Shown here piece by piece: positions 31,010 to 41,877 of a DNA stretch of 64,000 bases; the first letter of the stretch is position 1, and every line of letters begins with the position of its first letter. The translations under genes were made by a program, and so were the position numbers. The notes under the pieces were generated by a model. That model was given only the letters and a program-made list of their open reading frames with translations. It ran no database searches and was not told the DNA's origin. The DNA lies in the NCBI GenBank assembly GCA_963971535.1, contig OZ020585.1, forward strand, positions 161,404,226-161,468,225, read 5' to 3'. Origin of the DNA: Notolepis coatsorum (taxonomy: Eukaryota; Chordata; Actinopteri; Aulopiformes; Paralepididae).

Positions 31010-34000
31010 TCATAGGGTTATAGGGTCATGGTCATCATCGATTGTGTCTGGGAGTCGGGGCAGTTCTATGAGCCTCGCCACGGGACGGGTGTAAGTGCGA
31101 CCCTGGACAAGCACTTCAGCTGCTCGGACCTTGCCGTCGGCACCGGTGATCACTTTGCTTACGCGGCCGGCCGGCCACATAGCTCTGGGCAGTGATTGAT
31201 CAATAATCATGACGACTGTTCCTTCTGTCAAATTGTCTCTCTCCTTTACCCACTTCTGGCGGGTCTGTAGAGACGGTAGGTAGTGCAGTAGGAAACTGCT
31301 CCAAAACTTGTCGGCTAATACTTGGCTGTACCTCCACATTCGTCGGCCGTTCGCTTCTTCAGGCCGGTACATTGTCTGGGGTAACGTGGGATCTAGCCGC
31401 CCCATCAGGAGTGTGTTGGGGTCTGCGGAGATAACAGTGCTCAATCCACAGAACACAGACTTCTTATTTTCCACCTCCTCTGGACTTGCTTCCCTCGGGA
31501 TAGGCATGAGCCACTGTCCTTCCGGGAGTCTTAGGAATGCGGGGCCGTCACTGTAAGCATTGTGACGGGTGAGGTCATCTAGGGGCATTCCCCGGGTGAT
31601 GACGTCAGCTGGGTTCTGTTTTGTATCAACGTAGCGCCACTCTGTTTCTCCGGTTAACTCTTCGGTTAAGTCTTGAATCTCGGTGACTCTGACTCCCACG
31701 AAGACTTTGTACTTGCATGAGTCCGATTGGATCCAGGCGAGTACTGTCGTGGAATCTGACCACAGGATTGTTCTAGACACCGGTATGGTGAGCTCACGTT
31801 GGATGAGCGTGGCTAGGTGCGCTCCGGCTAGGGCTGCGCAGAGCTCTAGACGTGGGATAGATTGTTGCTTGCGTGGGGCTATTCTCGAGCGGGCGAGGAC
31901 AAATGCTGTGTAGATCTCTCCCCCCTTTTCTTGGGCCCGCAAGTAGGCTACTGATCCGTATGCGACCTCTGAGGCGTCACTGAAGACGTGTAAGTCCATT
32001 TTACATGTCTCTGGCCTCACCGTGGGTGGGAAGTAGCTTCGGCGCATATTAACGCCTGGGAGTGAGTGGAGCTCCATCTCCCACTCTCTCCAGGTGGATG
32101 CAAGTTGTGCGGGAATGGGGTCGTCCCAGCCCTGGTCCTTGTCCCACAATGCTCGTACAATCATTTTTGCCCTGGTGGTGTACGGTAGAATACATCCTAG
32201 CGGGTCATATTGTCGGGCGAGTGTTGTGTACACACTCCGTCTGGTGGTCGGCGCCGCCGCCGGCCTTCCCTGCTCCGTAGTCAGGGGCTTGTGTCTGTAG
32301 TGAAGCGAATCTGTTTTGAATCGCCACACCAAACCCAGGGTCATCTCCTGGGCTTCTCCCGGGATTGTAGCCATCCAGGTCTCGCTGCTGGCTGCCTTGT
32401 CCTCGGAGGAGAGGCTGCGCAGTACTTGCGGATCGGTGCTGGCCCACTGCCTGAGATCAAAGCCGCCTTTGATCAATGAGGCGCGGAGTTTAATCAGGAG
32501 AGCCTCGGCTTCTTCCTGGGTTGAAAGGCTTTGTAGACAGTTGTCTACGTAGAAGCTGTTCTTTACGCTGTGTCGGACCTCTTCGTCCGCTGCTGGGTCC
32601 TCTGCTACATGTTTCTGTAGTGCAAATGTAGCACAGCAGGGGCTGCAGGTCGTTCCGAAGGGGAGGACTTCCCATTGGTAGATGGCTGGGTGCTCATCTC
32701 CTGGCTTCTCTCTCCATAGGAACCGTAACAGGGGCTTGTCCTCCTCTACTAATCTCACCTGCAGGAACATTCCTTTAATGTCCCCGCTGATGGCCACCTT
32801 TTCCTGGCGGAAGCGGAGTAGAACGCCGAGTAGGGAGGGGCCGAGTGTGGGACCGGGCAGTAACTCTTTATTCAGATTTTGGGATCCGATCTGGTAGCTG
32901 CAGTTAAATACTATGCGGTCTTTACCGTTGTGATGGACCTTGTGGTGAGGCACGTACCACGATTCAGTGGTCTGGTCAGCCTCTTTAATGTCCATCTTTG
33001 TGACGTGTCCCGCTGTGATGAGCTTCTCAATCTCAGCGCGGTATACACTCTCTTGGGCGGGGTTCTTGGCTAAGCGCCGCTCCGTGTTCAGCAGGTACCG
33101 TTCTGTGGCGTCTGTCTTGGCGTGGAAAGTAGGCATTCCTTCTCGCCGCAGGAGTGGCGTGGCGTATCTCAACACGCCGTTGACCGTGACTCTCTTGGTC
33201 CCTGTCTCGAGGAGGTGAATGGCGTAAATGTCATCTTTAGAGCGAATGTCTTTCTTTCCGTTCTTAAAGGGCATTTGTTCCAAGGTCCATAACCGCTCTA
33301 CGTGTTGCAGGAGTGCGGTTTCTCCCTCCGTGACTCGGGAGTGGAGACATCTAGTGGCTGTACTTCGGTTGAGAGATTTGGCGAGCGGGCCTTGGAGAGT
33401 CCATCCCAAACGGGTCTCGACTGCTGCAGGACAGCCTCGGGGTCCGGTATGAACCCGGTCTATCGGGACAATGAGGTCTGCATGGTCGGAGCCTATCAAC
33501 AGGGTCGGCATAGCATTGTCTATGAGTGGGATCGGTAACTTGCGCAGATGTGCATATTTCTCCATCAGCATGGCGACGGGGTATGTGTACCACGACAGTC
33601 CTATTTCTTGGCTGGTGAAAGCGTCTGTAATCTGGTACCGTCGCTCAGGCTGGCCGCTTGCTGCGATAGAGAATGAGACATTCTCGCCCTTTATCTTCTT
33701 CAAATCTCGTCTTATTGTCCGAATTGTCATTTGGGTTTCGCTTCCCCGCAGCCCTAGCTGGGCCGCAGCGGAGGCGAGCAGAAGGGTCTTCTCTGACCCG
33801 TCATCGAGGACGGCGTAAGTGTCCAGGACTTTATTCTGGTAGCTTAGTGTCACACGCACTACTTTTAGGAGTACTCGGGCTCCACTGCTGCTGGCGGGAT
33901 CGATGTACATGACGCTCGCTTTGCTGCTGGATGGTGCGGGTGAAGGGCGCCGTCTGTTACTGTCGTGAAGTATGTCCAGATGGGCTCCATCGCACTTGGT

Positions 34001-36052
34001 GCACCTTTTCTTTAAGCGGCATTCGGCTGCCATGTGTGAGCGCGCACAGCGAAAGCAGCGCTTGTTGGACTTTATCCATTGACTTGCTTCCTCCGCGTTC
34101 AGCTTGGGGAAGGAGTCACATTGCGCTAGCCAGTGTTCTTTCTCACAGTAGGGGCACACTATCTTCCACTTCTCCGTTCTGGAGGGGGTACTGTGGCTCC
34201 TGCTGCTCGGTACTGACTCCGATTGGTGCATCAAAGTCACCGATCTTCTTCCATCATTTAGTCGTCTGGTTCCTTCTCTGGAGCCAGGGGTGCTCCGTCC
34301 GAATGTATCTAGCCGTAGGCTGCTGACTTCTCTCGCCAGGAAGTCTGCTAGATCGAGGAGGTTCGGTTCGGGGCCATTCGGGTCTCGGTGGTCTCTCTGC
34401 CGCCTAAAACGCTCCTGTCGAGCGGGCGGCAGCTTCTCCAAGATCCTTTCCACATTTGAGTTGGCGTAAAGTTCATGCCTCCCCTTCTCTCTCTGCGCTC
34501 CCAACATCCCTACCAGGGACTGCACTCTGATGGACAGGTCGTCCAGTGCTCGATTGTCTATTGCTGGGGGTAAGCGGTCGATGTGTCGGATCTCCTGGAT
34601 CACGTAATCCCATATGCGCCCATACCTCTGGTCCAATGCTACCAGCGCTGCTGTGTATGGGGTGGTGGAAGTCGCGTAGGCGAGCGCTAAATTATGTGCG
34701 CGGGGTACCTTTAAGTGCTTCAGTAGGATGGCGTATTTATGGCGTTCATCCAATACATCCACCAACATGGTCTCCAGACACATGCAGAGTTCTGTATACT
34801 GGGCCCGGTTCTCTTGGGTGAAGTCGGGTACCATAGGCGTGCCAATGTATGACGCTGACTGTGGATACATCGGCGAGCGTTGGGGGAGAGGCCTCCTAGG
34901 CGAGTCTCCTCCCGCTCCTTGGTATGGGCTGGTACCGGCAGTGTACCATGGCCCGCTTGTCCAGGTGCTGTTCCTCGGTGCGGGTCGTGCGTCGTGCTCA
35001 CCCGGGTATAGAGTCGGGGGTCTGTAGCGCAGCTCCGCGGGAGTATAGCCTGGGCTGTACCGGACCTCCTGGTCCGGTAGAGTACTGTGCTGTCGTCGGG
35101 CGTGGTTCTCCTCCTCTTCCTCTTCGTCTTCAGTTAGGTCATCCAGTGCTTGTAGTCTCTGGTTTAGCCTCTCCACAGGATATGCTGCTCCTTCCCGGTT
35201 GCTAGGTCTCGCTTGGACCGGTGGGGGGAGGTGGTCTGTGGGGGGTATAGACCTCGTCTGTTGGTCAAGTTCAGGGTTGTTTACTCGGCTAGGGGATGCC
35301 GCCCTGGAGGTGTGTCTAGACGAGTTCCTGGAGCCTCTGGCGGAGGGAGGGGGTGTTGTCCGTCTGATCAGCTGTTCTATTAGTTGCGCTTGCTGTCTGT
35401 CGCGCTCTGCGTCCCGTAGAGCACCAGCAGCTGCTCGCTGGCTGTCTGCTCGGTCTCGGGCCACATTCTCTTCCCTCTGAATGCGTCTTATTTCTAGACG
35501 TATATGCTCTTCTTCGCTCCGCTGCTGGATCTGCAGTCGGTCGCGTTCAGCAGCGGCGTTCAGGCTGATGAGGAAGGCCTGCTGTAGGGTCCTCTCTGCC
35601 TCGCTGGGAGAAGGCGGTTGTATAGGGGAGCCTTCCCTCGGGGTACTCCTTGCGGAGCCTTGGAGCTCTATCTCCACGGTGCTCTCCCCGTCTTCTTCCG
35701 TGCCGAGTTCTCTCTCGGTAGCGTTGTATTCCTCCCGGGACTCATCGGGGACTACTTCTTCAGTACTGGCGGGGTGTGAAGTCATGTCTGGTTCCCACTG
35801 GTCCCCACCGTGAACTTGGTCAGTTACATTAGAACCCGTAGGGGCCTCTATGGTCGGGGTAGTCTGGGCGTTGGGGTTAGACATACTTTTACTTTCTAGT
35901 TTTACCGCGTTTACTGTTAGTAGAAGACTAGGTTGTTGACTGACAGCGTAAGCCTCTAAGTACTGAGGGAGCCGTCGTTCGCGCTGCGGGCGTTGGTTAG
36001 GAGGATCGTTTCGTGGAGTGTTCATCATAGGCCATTTCAATATTAATAACAC
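31010..36052 (-). CDS. BEL/Pao Gag-Pol polyprotein of element B
   Basis: A single frame of about 1680 codons; the start is probably the MMNTPRND pair near 36028 by comparison with C. Domains by residue: a charged Gag N-terminus; Gag core (TELCMCLETMLVDV, HLKVPRAHNLALAYA, about 420-600); knuckles CPYCEKEHWLAQC, CFRCARSHMAAEC, CTKCDGAHL (about 655-720); aspartic protease VLDDGSEKTLLLASAAAQLG (about 760-780); reverse transcriptase WYVPHHKVHHNGKDRIVF, GDIKGMFLQVRL, FYVDNCL (about 1010-1200); Pao-type RNase H (HVFSDASEVAYGSVAYLR, QQSIPRLELCAALAGAHLA, LWSDSTTVLAWI, NPADVITRG, about 1350-1510); and an integrase C-terminal-like segment (DQSLPRAMWPAGRVSKVI). No integrase catalytic core was recognised. 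Proteins of this kind make the particle and copy the RNA. Confidence 0.92.
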   Translation of the reverse strand: MLLILKWPMMNTPRNDPPNQRPQRERRLPQYLEAYAVSQQPSLLLTVNAVKLESKSMSNPNAQTTPTIEAPTGSNVTDQVHGGDQWEPDMTSHPASTEEVVPDESREEYNATERELGTEEDGESTVEIELQGSARSTPREGSPIQPPSPSEAERTLQQAFLISLNAAAERDRLQIQQRSEEEHIRLEIRRIQREENVARDRADSQRAAAGALRDAERDRQQAQLIEQLIRRTTPPPSARGSRNSSRHTSRAASPSRVNNPELDQQTRSIPPTDHLPPPVQARPSNREGAAYPVERLNQRLQALDDLTEDEEEEEENHARRQHSTLPDQEVRYSPGYTPAELRYRPPTLYPGEHDARPAPRNSTWTSGPWYTAGTSPYQGAGGDSPRRPLPQRSPMYPQSASYIGTPMVPDFTQENRAQYTELCMCLETMLVDVLDERHKYAILLKHLKVPRAHNLALAYATSTTPYTAALVALDQRYGRIWDYVIQEIRHIDRLPPAIDNRALDDLSIRVQSLVGMLGAQREKGRHELYANSNVERILEKLPPARQERFRRQRDHRDPNGPEPNLLDLADFLAREVSSLRLDTFGRSTPGSREGTRRLNDGRRSVTLMHQSESVPSSRSHSTPSRTEKWKIVCPYCEKEHWLAQCDSFPKLNAEEASQWIKSNKRCFRCARSHMAAECRLKKRCTKCDGAHLDILHDSNRRRPSPAPSSSKASVMYIDPASSSGARVLLKVVRVTLSYQNKVLDTYAVLDDGSEKTLLLASAAAQLGLRGSETQMTIRTIRRDLKKIKGENVSFSIAASGQPERRYQITDAFTSQEIGLSWYTYPVAMLMEKYAHLRKLPIPLIDNAMPTLLIGSDHADLIVPIDRVHTGPRGCPAAVETRLGWTLQGPLAKSLNRSTATRCLHSRVTEGETALLQHVERLWTLEQMPFKNGKKDIRSKDDIYAIHLLETGTKRVTVNGVLRYATPLLRREGMPTFHAKTDATERYLLNTERRLAKNPAQESVYRAEIEKLITAGHVTKMDIKEADQTTESWYVPHHKVHHNGKDRIVFNCSYQIGSQNLNKELLPGPTLGPSLLGVLLRFRQEKVAISGDIKGMFLQVRLVEEDKPLLRFLWREKPGDEHPAIYQWEVLPFGTTCSPCCATFALQKHVAEDPAADEEVRHSVKNSFYVDNCLQSLSTQEEAEALLIKLRASLIKGGFDLRQWASTDPQVLRSLSSEDKAASSETWMATIPGEAQEMTLGLVWRFKTDSLHYRHKPLTTEQGRPAAAPTTRRSVYTTLARQYDPLGCILPYTTRAKMIVRALWDKDQGWDDPIPAQLASTWREWEMELHSLPGVNMRRSYFPPTVRPETCKMDLHVFSDASEVAYGSVAYLRAQEKGGEIYTAFVLARSRIAPRKQQSIPRLELCAALAGAHLATLIQRELTIPVSRTILWSDSTTVLAWIQSDSCKYKVFVGVRVTEIQDLTEELTGETEWRYVDTKQNPADVITRGMPLDDLTRHNAYSDGPAFLRLPEGQWLMPIPREASPEEVENKKSVFCGLSTVISADPNTLLMGRLDPTLPQTMYRPEEANGRRMWRYSQVLADKFWSSFLLHYLPSLQTRQKWVKERDNLTEGTVVMIIDQSLPRAMWPAGRVSKVITGADGKVRAAEVLVQGRTYTRPVARLIELPRLPDTIDDDHDPITL

Positions 36053-36077
36053 TATATTAATATTACACTAATTACCA

Positions 36078-36094
36078 TCCGGCTCGAAGGACCA
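36078..36094 (-). promoter_or_regulatory. Primer-binding site, tRNA-Tyr type (element B)
   Basis: The plus strand reads TCCGGCTCGAAGGACCA, the 3' end of tRNA-Tyr with CCA, two bases from the LTR. Confidence 0.87.
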
Positions 36095-36096
36095 AT

Positions 36097-37535
36097 TGTA
36101 ACTGAGGGGTACAATTCCCTGACTGTATTACTAGATATGATACTTACTACCACTACCTTTGTACTTAATATTCGGCCACCCAGTACTCGGCATAAATATA
36201 TTATGATGAACACTGTCACGTAGATGAAACGGATCCAACACAAATGTACGAATTAGAAATAGGTCTTTATTTCTACACAGCGATGGTGTGTAGAGCAAGC
36301 ACTTAATCAAATCAATCACATTTATGAATGGGAATTAGTATGCACTTTTATGGCAAGAGTATTCGTCGGTATATCAATAGAGAATGTCCAATCTCTGAAG
36401 GCGCAGGTGGTACATATACGACCTGGAATAGTTAAGGAATAACAGCAATGATACTTTAATGATTATAGACTGGATACACTAGGGGGGGTTAATCCGGTCG
36501 CTTGTAAGCCGACAGGAGTAGGAAGGGGGGGGGGGGGTAGAGTCCGGCTGCCTCATCCGGCCAAGGGTATCCCAGGTGAACCCACTGTAGTGCCGTTCAA
36601 TGCGCCGGCGATCCTTGGACCACAGATGAAAGCAGATGGACTCTTTGTGGGCCGGCGTCCTCCGGTCCACGGAGGAGAGACGTGAAGCGGCCTCGTCTTG
36701 CAGAGCGCCTCCTCACCTTGCGTCCTCTCCAGGGGGGGGGGGGGTTCCCAACACACGGCTGTGTCGGGGGTCTTTATCCATGGAATAATCAACGTATACA
36801 AAGCATAATCCGTGCCTGGGAAGGCGGGCTGTCGTCGGTAGAATAATCCGGTATACAGGTCCACTCGCTCGTCGGCTCTGGGGCTCCTCGGGTGCAATCT
36901 CACATGGGGTCGATCATCCTGGATAAACAGCCAGTTTTCTGCCAGAAACGATGGGGTGCTGACTACGGTAGTATTCTCACCGCACGAAGCACTATATATT
37001 AACAGACTATTATTAGCTTAATAGACTACGTCCAACTCGACGATATAGTGCCAAATATGACTATTCAAATATTAATATACACGATGTCTCAATACCGATG
37101 GTAGGCCGAACTTGGCCTTACTCCCACACGTGGCGTCGCGGGGAGGCTTTACGTCTGTGACTCTATTGGAGGGTAAGAAACTGGACTGAAAAGTAAGTCC
37201 TACTTTAGTAGCGCAGTATATATACGCACTATGAACAAATAGTCCCATTAGTGGTGCGGTAGCCAGATTCCTACGCGGAACTAGGACTTGTTCGTACATG
37301 TTGAGCGGTACGTTTGAACTGGGTCTGGGGGGTATGGCAGCCTGGCACCAAGGTCTCGACCAATAGTAGAATGGAGACTATTATGGGATGTTCAGTAGGC
37401 TAGAATGGATATTCAATGCATATTGTACAAGGAATATACAAGGGATATCAAGGAATATTAGAGAATATACAAATACAATTAAATATATATATATAATAAA
37501 TATATATATTCGGTTTAATCTGGCCCTTCACAACA
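36097..37535 (-). repeat. 5' LTR of BEL element B
   Basis: 1439 bp, near-identical partner of 29463-30901. The TGTTG duplication follows at 37536. Confidence 0.93.
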
Positions 37536-37540
37536 TGTTG

Positions 37541-40500
37541 CTTTAATGTACACGTTATAAGTCACATAAAGCTAGTTTTAAATATGATTCTAATCAATTG
37601 GATAGATTTGATCTAAAAGCTAAAGAAAGAATAACAACCTTTCTTTAGAGATAATGAATAAATGCAGATAATGTTTAGATGAGGCCAAATCATGCCTCTT
37701 TTCCACAGTAACATTGATGAGTGAGATGATGAAATAGAGAAGGACTAGCTAATGTTTGTTGAGCACACAGGCAGTCAAAGAGGATTCACCCAGACGAAAA
37801 GAAAATAGTGGGAAATTAACATGTTTTTGTGTTTACAGACAACCAAGAGATCTGGCTCTGGGTCAAGATGCAGAATGGGGTGTAAACACAAATTGTATCA
37901 CAAAAGACGGAAACTCCAATGATTTGCATCTGAACACAGACATAACACAGACTGAGTGATAATCTACATTTGAACACAAAGCAGCTTGGAGCTAAAGGGA
38001 AATCAATTGACCGTTCAAAACAAATCTACATCATGTAAATTGTGAGACGATAGAAGACACTATTCAGAAAACCGCAGGGCAGGAGACAGACAAAGCTATA
38101 CAACAGCCTGCACTCTGACCACACAAAGTATCATGATTAGATTTACCACACAAAGGGACTTGACTTAGCACCATGAGCTCTACAGAAACCAAGAACACTT
38201 AAGTATCGCTTTAGATGCAGATTTTCTCTTTGTTTACCACAGAGACTCACCTGACATTGGATAACAACAGGGAACCACAAAATGCATCGAATGAAATGTT
38301 TTAAACCACACATGCCCCCTTCATTTAATTAACAATGATTATCAAAAACACAGGTGATGAATCTGCAGTCATGAAAGGCTACCATATTTCCCATACTAAC
38401 AGAATAACTAACCAGTTGTTTTCATCTCTCTCTTTTCAAGAAGGCACACGAATTAAAGATATGATTTCTGAATAAAATCAGACAAAGTAGAAATGCCCAA
38501 AATGAAAGATTAATGATGAAAATAACATAACTTGCATGCTATCTCCTCCTTCTATCCTCTGCTTATAAACCACTAAATCCTTCTATTTCAAGTACTTTCC
38601 ATGACTGCAAATATCAAAACCACCAAATTGGAACACAATTATCAACATGTACAAGATGTACATTTACATTGGTCATTTAACTGACACTTTTATCCAAAGC
38701 GACTCACAGGTTCTGTGCGACAGGACATCAGGAAGGGCACAACTCTATCAGCTGAGTAACAATGTTCATCAAAGTGTTGAGTGATACAGTGTAGGGTAGT
38801 TTATTAGGCAGTAAGGTTAGTTAGGGTTAGATTTATTTGTATCAGTTGGAAACAGGATAATCATTTACACAATGATTATCAAAATGCACAAGGTGTATTA
38901 GAGGTAATTAAATTAATGCTACTTAAGAGTAGACGAGAAAATGAATGGATGTATTTCATGCAAAATTAACTGGCTGCCTAGATTTTTATGTTTTTTCCCC
39001 ATGCTAATATGATGAGCCACACTAAAGGTGAGAGGAAAGCCAGAGAAGTCGTGACGAGGTAAGTATCCTGAAGTACACCCACCGCACGCATCCTGAGGTA
39101 AGATCAACTTCAATTTAACATCACAGACTATGAAGATAATGAGCTATTTTGTCTGATTCAAGACTTTGGCCATTCATTTACAATTTTATTTAAAGCCTAA
39201 TGCTGTAAGATCTAGTTAGATACAAGATCTGATATATTATAGTGAATATGACCTTCTTGGCATAAGGACTCACTGCTAATGCAATTGGCTTGCATTTCCT
39301 ATTTTCAATTAAGTGATTTATTTACAATGAAATGAAATAACCCCAAAATGATTTTCCTCTTTAGCAGAAAGGCGTTGAATCATTTATGTGAGGAGGTTTT
39401 CTAAGACAATTTTATCATCCTCAGATCACAAATTGGTGAGAGGACAGGACGAGTGAGACGACGCGTGACCTGAACCACGAACGACGGCGGGACCAGGCAA
39501 GGAGGAACACAACCCAGAGACCAGGGCGACCCACGGCAACAGAGGGCCACAAGGGACGCCGCCAAAGAGCTACGGACACAACCTGAGAGAGCGTCCTACT
39601 GACTGGCCGCTACACCGGCAAACCCTCGCCCTCCATCAAGTGGTACCGCAATGACGAGGAGTGGACAGCGAAGCCAACACAACACGTTCAAGAACGCCCT
39701 ACAGCCATGTCTCTAGGCCTGATCAAGGTCAAGCGTGAGCACAGTGGCAGAACATGAGACATCAACAGAGACCTGTGGACCAAGAGGCATCCTAACATAC
39801 ATTGTCCACCTTGTTATGTATTTTTATTAAGTTTACAGAACCAGTTGGGTTGTTCCAAGACACCAAATTTTGTTTTGACCATTGATAGTATGCACCACAG
39901 AACAATGCATAACGATTATCATAATCACCTTTTATATAAATTTTTATACAAACCAGTAGGTTAACGGTTTTTAAATGATTTATACATTAGCCACTAGGTT
40001 AATGCCTATTTGTAAATCCTATTCCTGATAATTATGCACACGATTTTGTGTTTTCACCCTGTGCACTCTGACCACACAGAGACAGTGTTCACATGTATTT
40101 AATTGGGTTATTACTATGTCTGTATGTACAACCATGATCTTAGCTCCCATAGATATTATCATGAAGACACATAGTTACCACTTAAATGTCTGAGTCACGA
40201 CATGAGCGACTGGAGGTAAGCCAAGATAGGCACAACCAGAGCTTCTAATGATTATGTTAATTGTTGTTTGATATCAGAGTTGAGGACCAATCATTGATAT
40301 AGGTATTTGAGATTATTAATAAAAGAAAAGGGTGATATTCCCACATCCCACATCTCTGATATCAAAATAACAAAGACTTTAGTCCAGTCAATCATGTCAT
40401 GAATCACGTATGTAAATATTTCTATTTTAAACTGTTATGCCAACCAACAGATCACATTGGCCAAAATTTTCATTTATTTGAATTGTTTCTATTTCATTCA

Positions 40501-40566
40501 TTATCTGATAACCGATGGATTACATCGGTCCCATTCTTTTACCATATCTATTCACGTTTCAATATT
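37541..40566. other. Element E internal region, middle part (non-coding)
   Basis: Mostly AT-rich sequence with no long frames. It includes a retroposon-like motif ACTTTTATCCAAAGCGACT near 38682-38704 and the Ig-like relic at 39577-39757. The stretch near 40230-40571 matches element F in reverse (63670-64000). Confidence 0.6.
39577..39757 (+). pseudogene. Decayed immunoglobulin I-set-like fragment within element E
   Basis: One frame reads ESVLLTGRYTGKPSPSIKWY, then RNDEEW, and after a gap TAMSLGLIKVKREHSGR. The TGKPSPSIKWYRNDEE pattern and the KxxREHSG pattern match the central strands of Ig I-set domains of muscle/cytoskeletal proteins of the titin/myopalladin kind. It is clearly decayed and has no flanking splice signals that I trust. 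It may be host sequence captured by E or an older pseudogene. The parent gene is unknown. Confidence 0.45.
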
Positions 40567-40571
40567 GTACC

Positions 40572-41755
40572 TGTAACTGAGGGGTACAATTCCCTGACTG
40601 TATTAATAAGTATGGTATCATTAAACCACTACTGTCTTATGTACATTACTACTGGCCATACAGTACACAGGTATATGAGATGAACATCTCCACAATGACA
40701 CGGTTCCACACAAATCTTGGTTAGAATAATATTTATTAGCAGCAATAATAGTATATTACATTACTTTACTTAGAGTCGCGCTTGTAAGGCGAAGAATGTG
40801 CGTGAATAGGTCAAGAGCGTAAGTCCATTAGAATAGTACGCAGGAGATAATGAATACCACCTGTATCATAGGAATTATATCTATGGTACACTAGTAGGGC
40901 AGCGGGAGATACTAAGGGGGTTCCCACCGGTTGTAAGCCAGCAGGGGGGAGGAAATGTTCGAATGCAAAGTCTGGATCACCGGGGAATCAATAAGCTCCA
41001 GCTACGGGAGACGGTACATTACTCCCTTGATCGGCAGACGAAAGCAGCAGCTATAATCCAAGTATGCGTGCAGCATAGGTGAAAGCCAGCCAGCCTCTCC
41101 TAGAGACGGGCTCGAGTGATGTTCCTCACGGGTAAATCCTACACAGCAGCGAGTGTAGACGATTCTCCTCCGCTCCAACAGCCACAGGACCAAAGCAATA
41201 ATCCAGTCGGAAAGGGCTCTGCATTCACCGGTGTAGATTCTCCGGTGCGCGGTACTTCACATTAACTAGGTCGAACTTGACATTATTCCACTAAGCTCTG
41301 ATACTTTACTATCCTATTCGCACGCGGTTATAAGTGCTCTATTTAGACGCACGGTTGCTCACTTCACTTGGTCGTTGACTCGTGATGAAGGCTTTAACGT
41401 TTGAGGGTAACACGTTTCTAGGTTAACTAACTGCTGTATCCACCTGCAACGTATTTATACGTACGGTGAATAATCTAGTACCAGCCTTATTTCTGTCTCG
41501 TATTCTTGCGCAGAACCGGGCATGTCCAGGCAAGCCTTGGCGGTGACTTTGAACTAGACCTTGGGGGTATGGCAGTGGCGCCTAGTGGATCGCTTCCAAT
41601 AGGAGAACGAAATATTATGGTCTGTACTAGGTAAAGGGATATTCCGTGTATATGTACAAAGAATACACAAGGGATATCAGACGATATACAAATACTATAC
41701 AATATATATCAAGTAATAAATATATATATTCGGTTTAATCTGATCCTTCGTAACA
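40572..41755 (-). repeat. 3' LTR of BEL element C
   Basis: 1184 bp. Contains a GCCAGCAGGGGGGAGG CTCF-like core near 40938-40953 that is also present in the 5' LTR. Confidence 0.93.
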
Positions 41756-41877
41756 GCCGCCTCCTAATTAGTCCGCACCTAATTAGATAAGCAGAGACAG
41801 ATTAACCGCACTGTCCACCACTCAATGTCCGTTGTGAGGGTAGGGCAACCCACAAAGTCAGTGGGCCATGGCCGTCA

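Larger units (their letters stand above)
29458..37540 (-). mobile_element. BEL/Pao LTR retrotransposon B
   Basis: LTR element in minus orientation with a perfect 5-bp duplication TGTTG (29458-29462, 37536-37540). Both LTRs are 1439 bp (29463-30901, 36097-37535), start TGTTGTGAAGG and end CAGTTACA; only about two differences were seen (near 0.1%), so the insertion is very recent. Parts: primer site 36078-36094, one long gag-protease-reverse transcriptase-RNase H frame, and an integrase C-terminal-like end. The integrase core is not seen, so it looks broken or non-autonomous although its frame is open. Confidence 0.93.
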
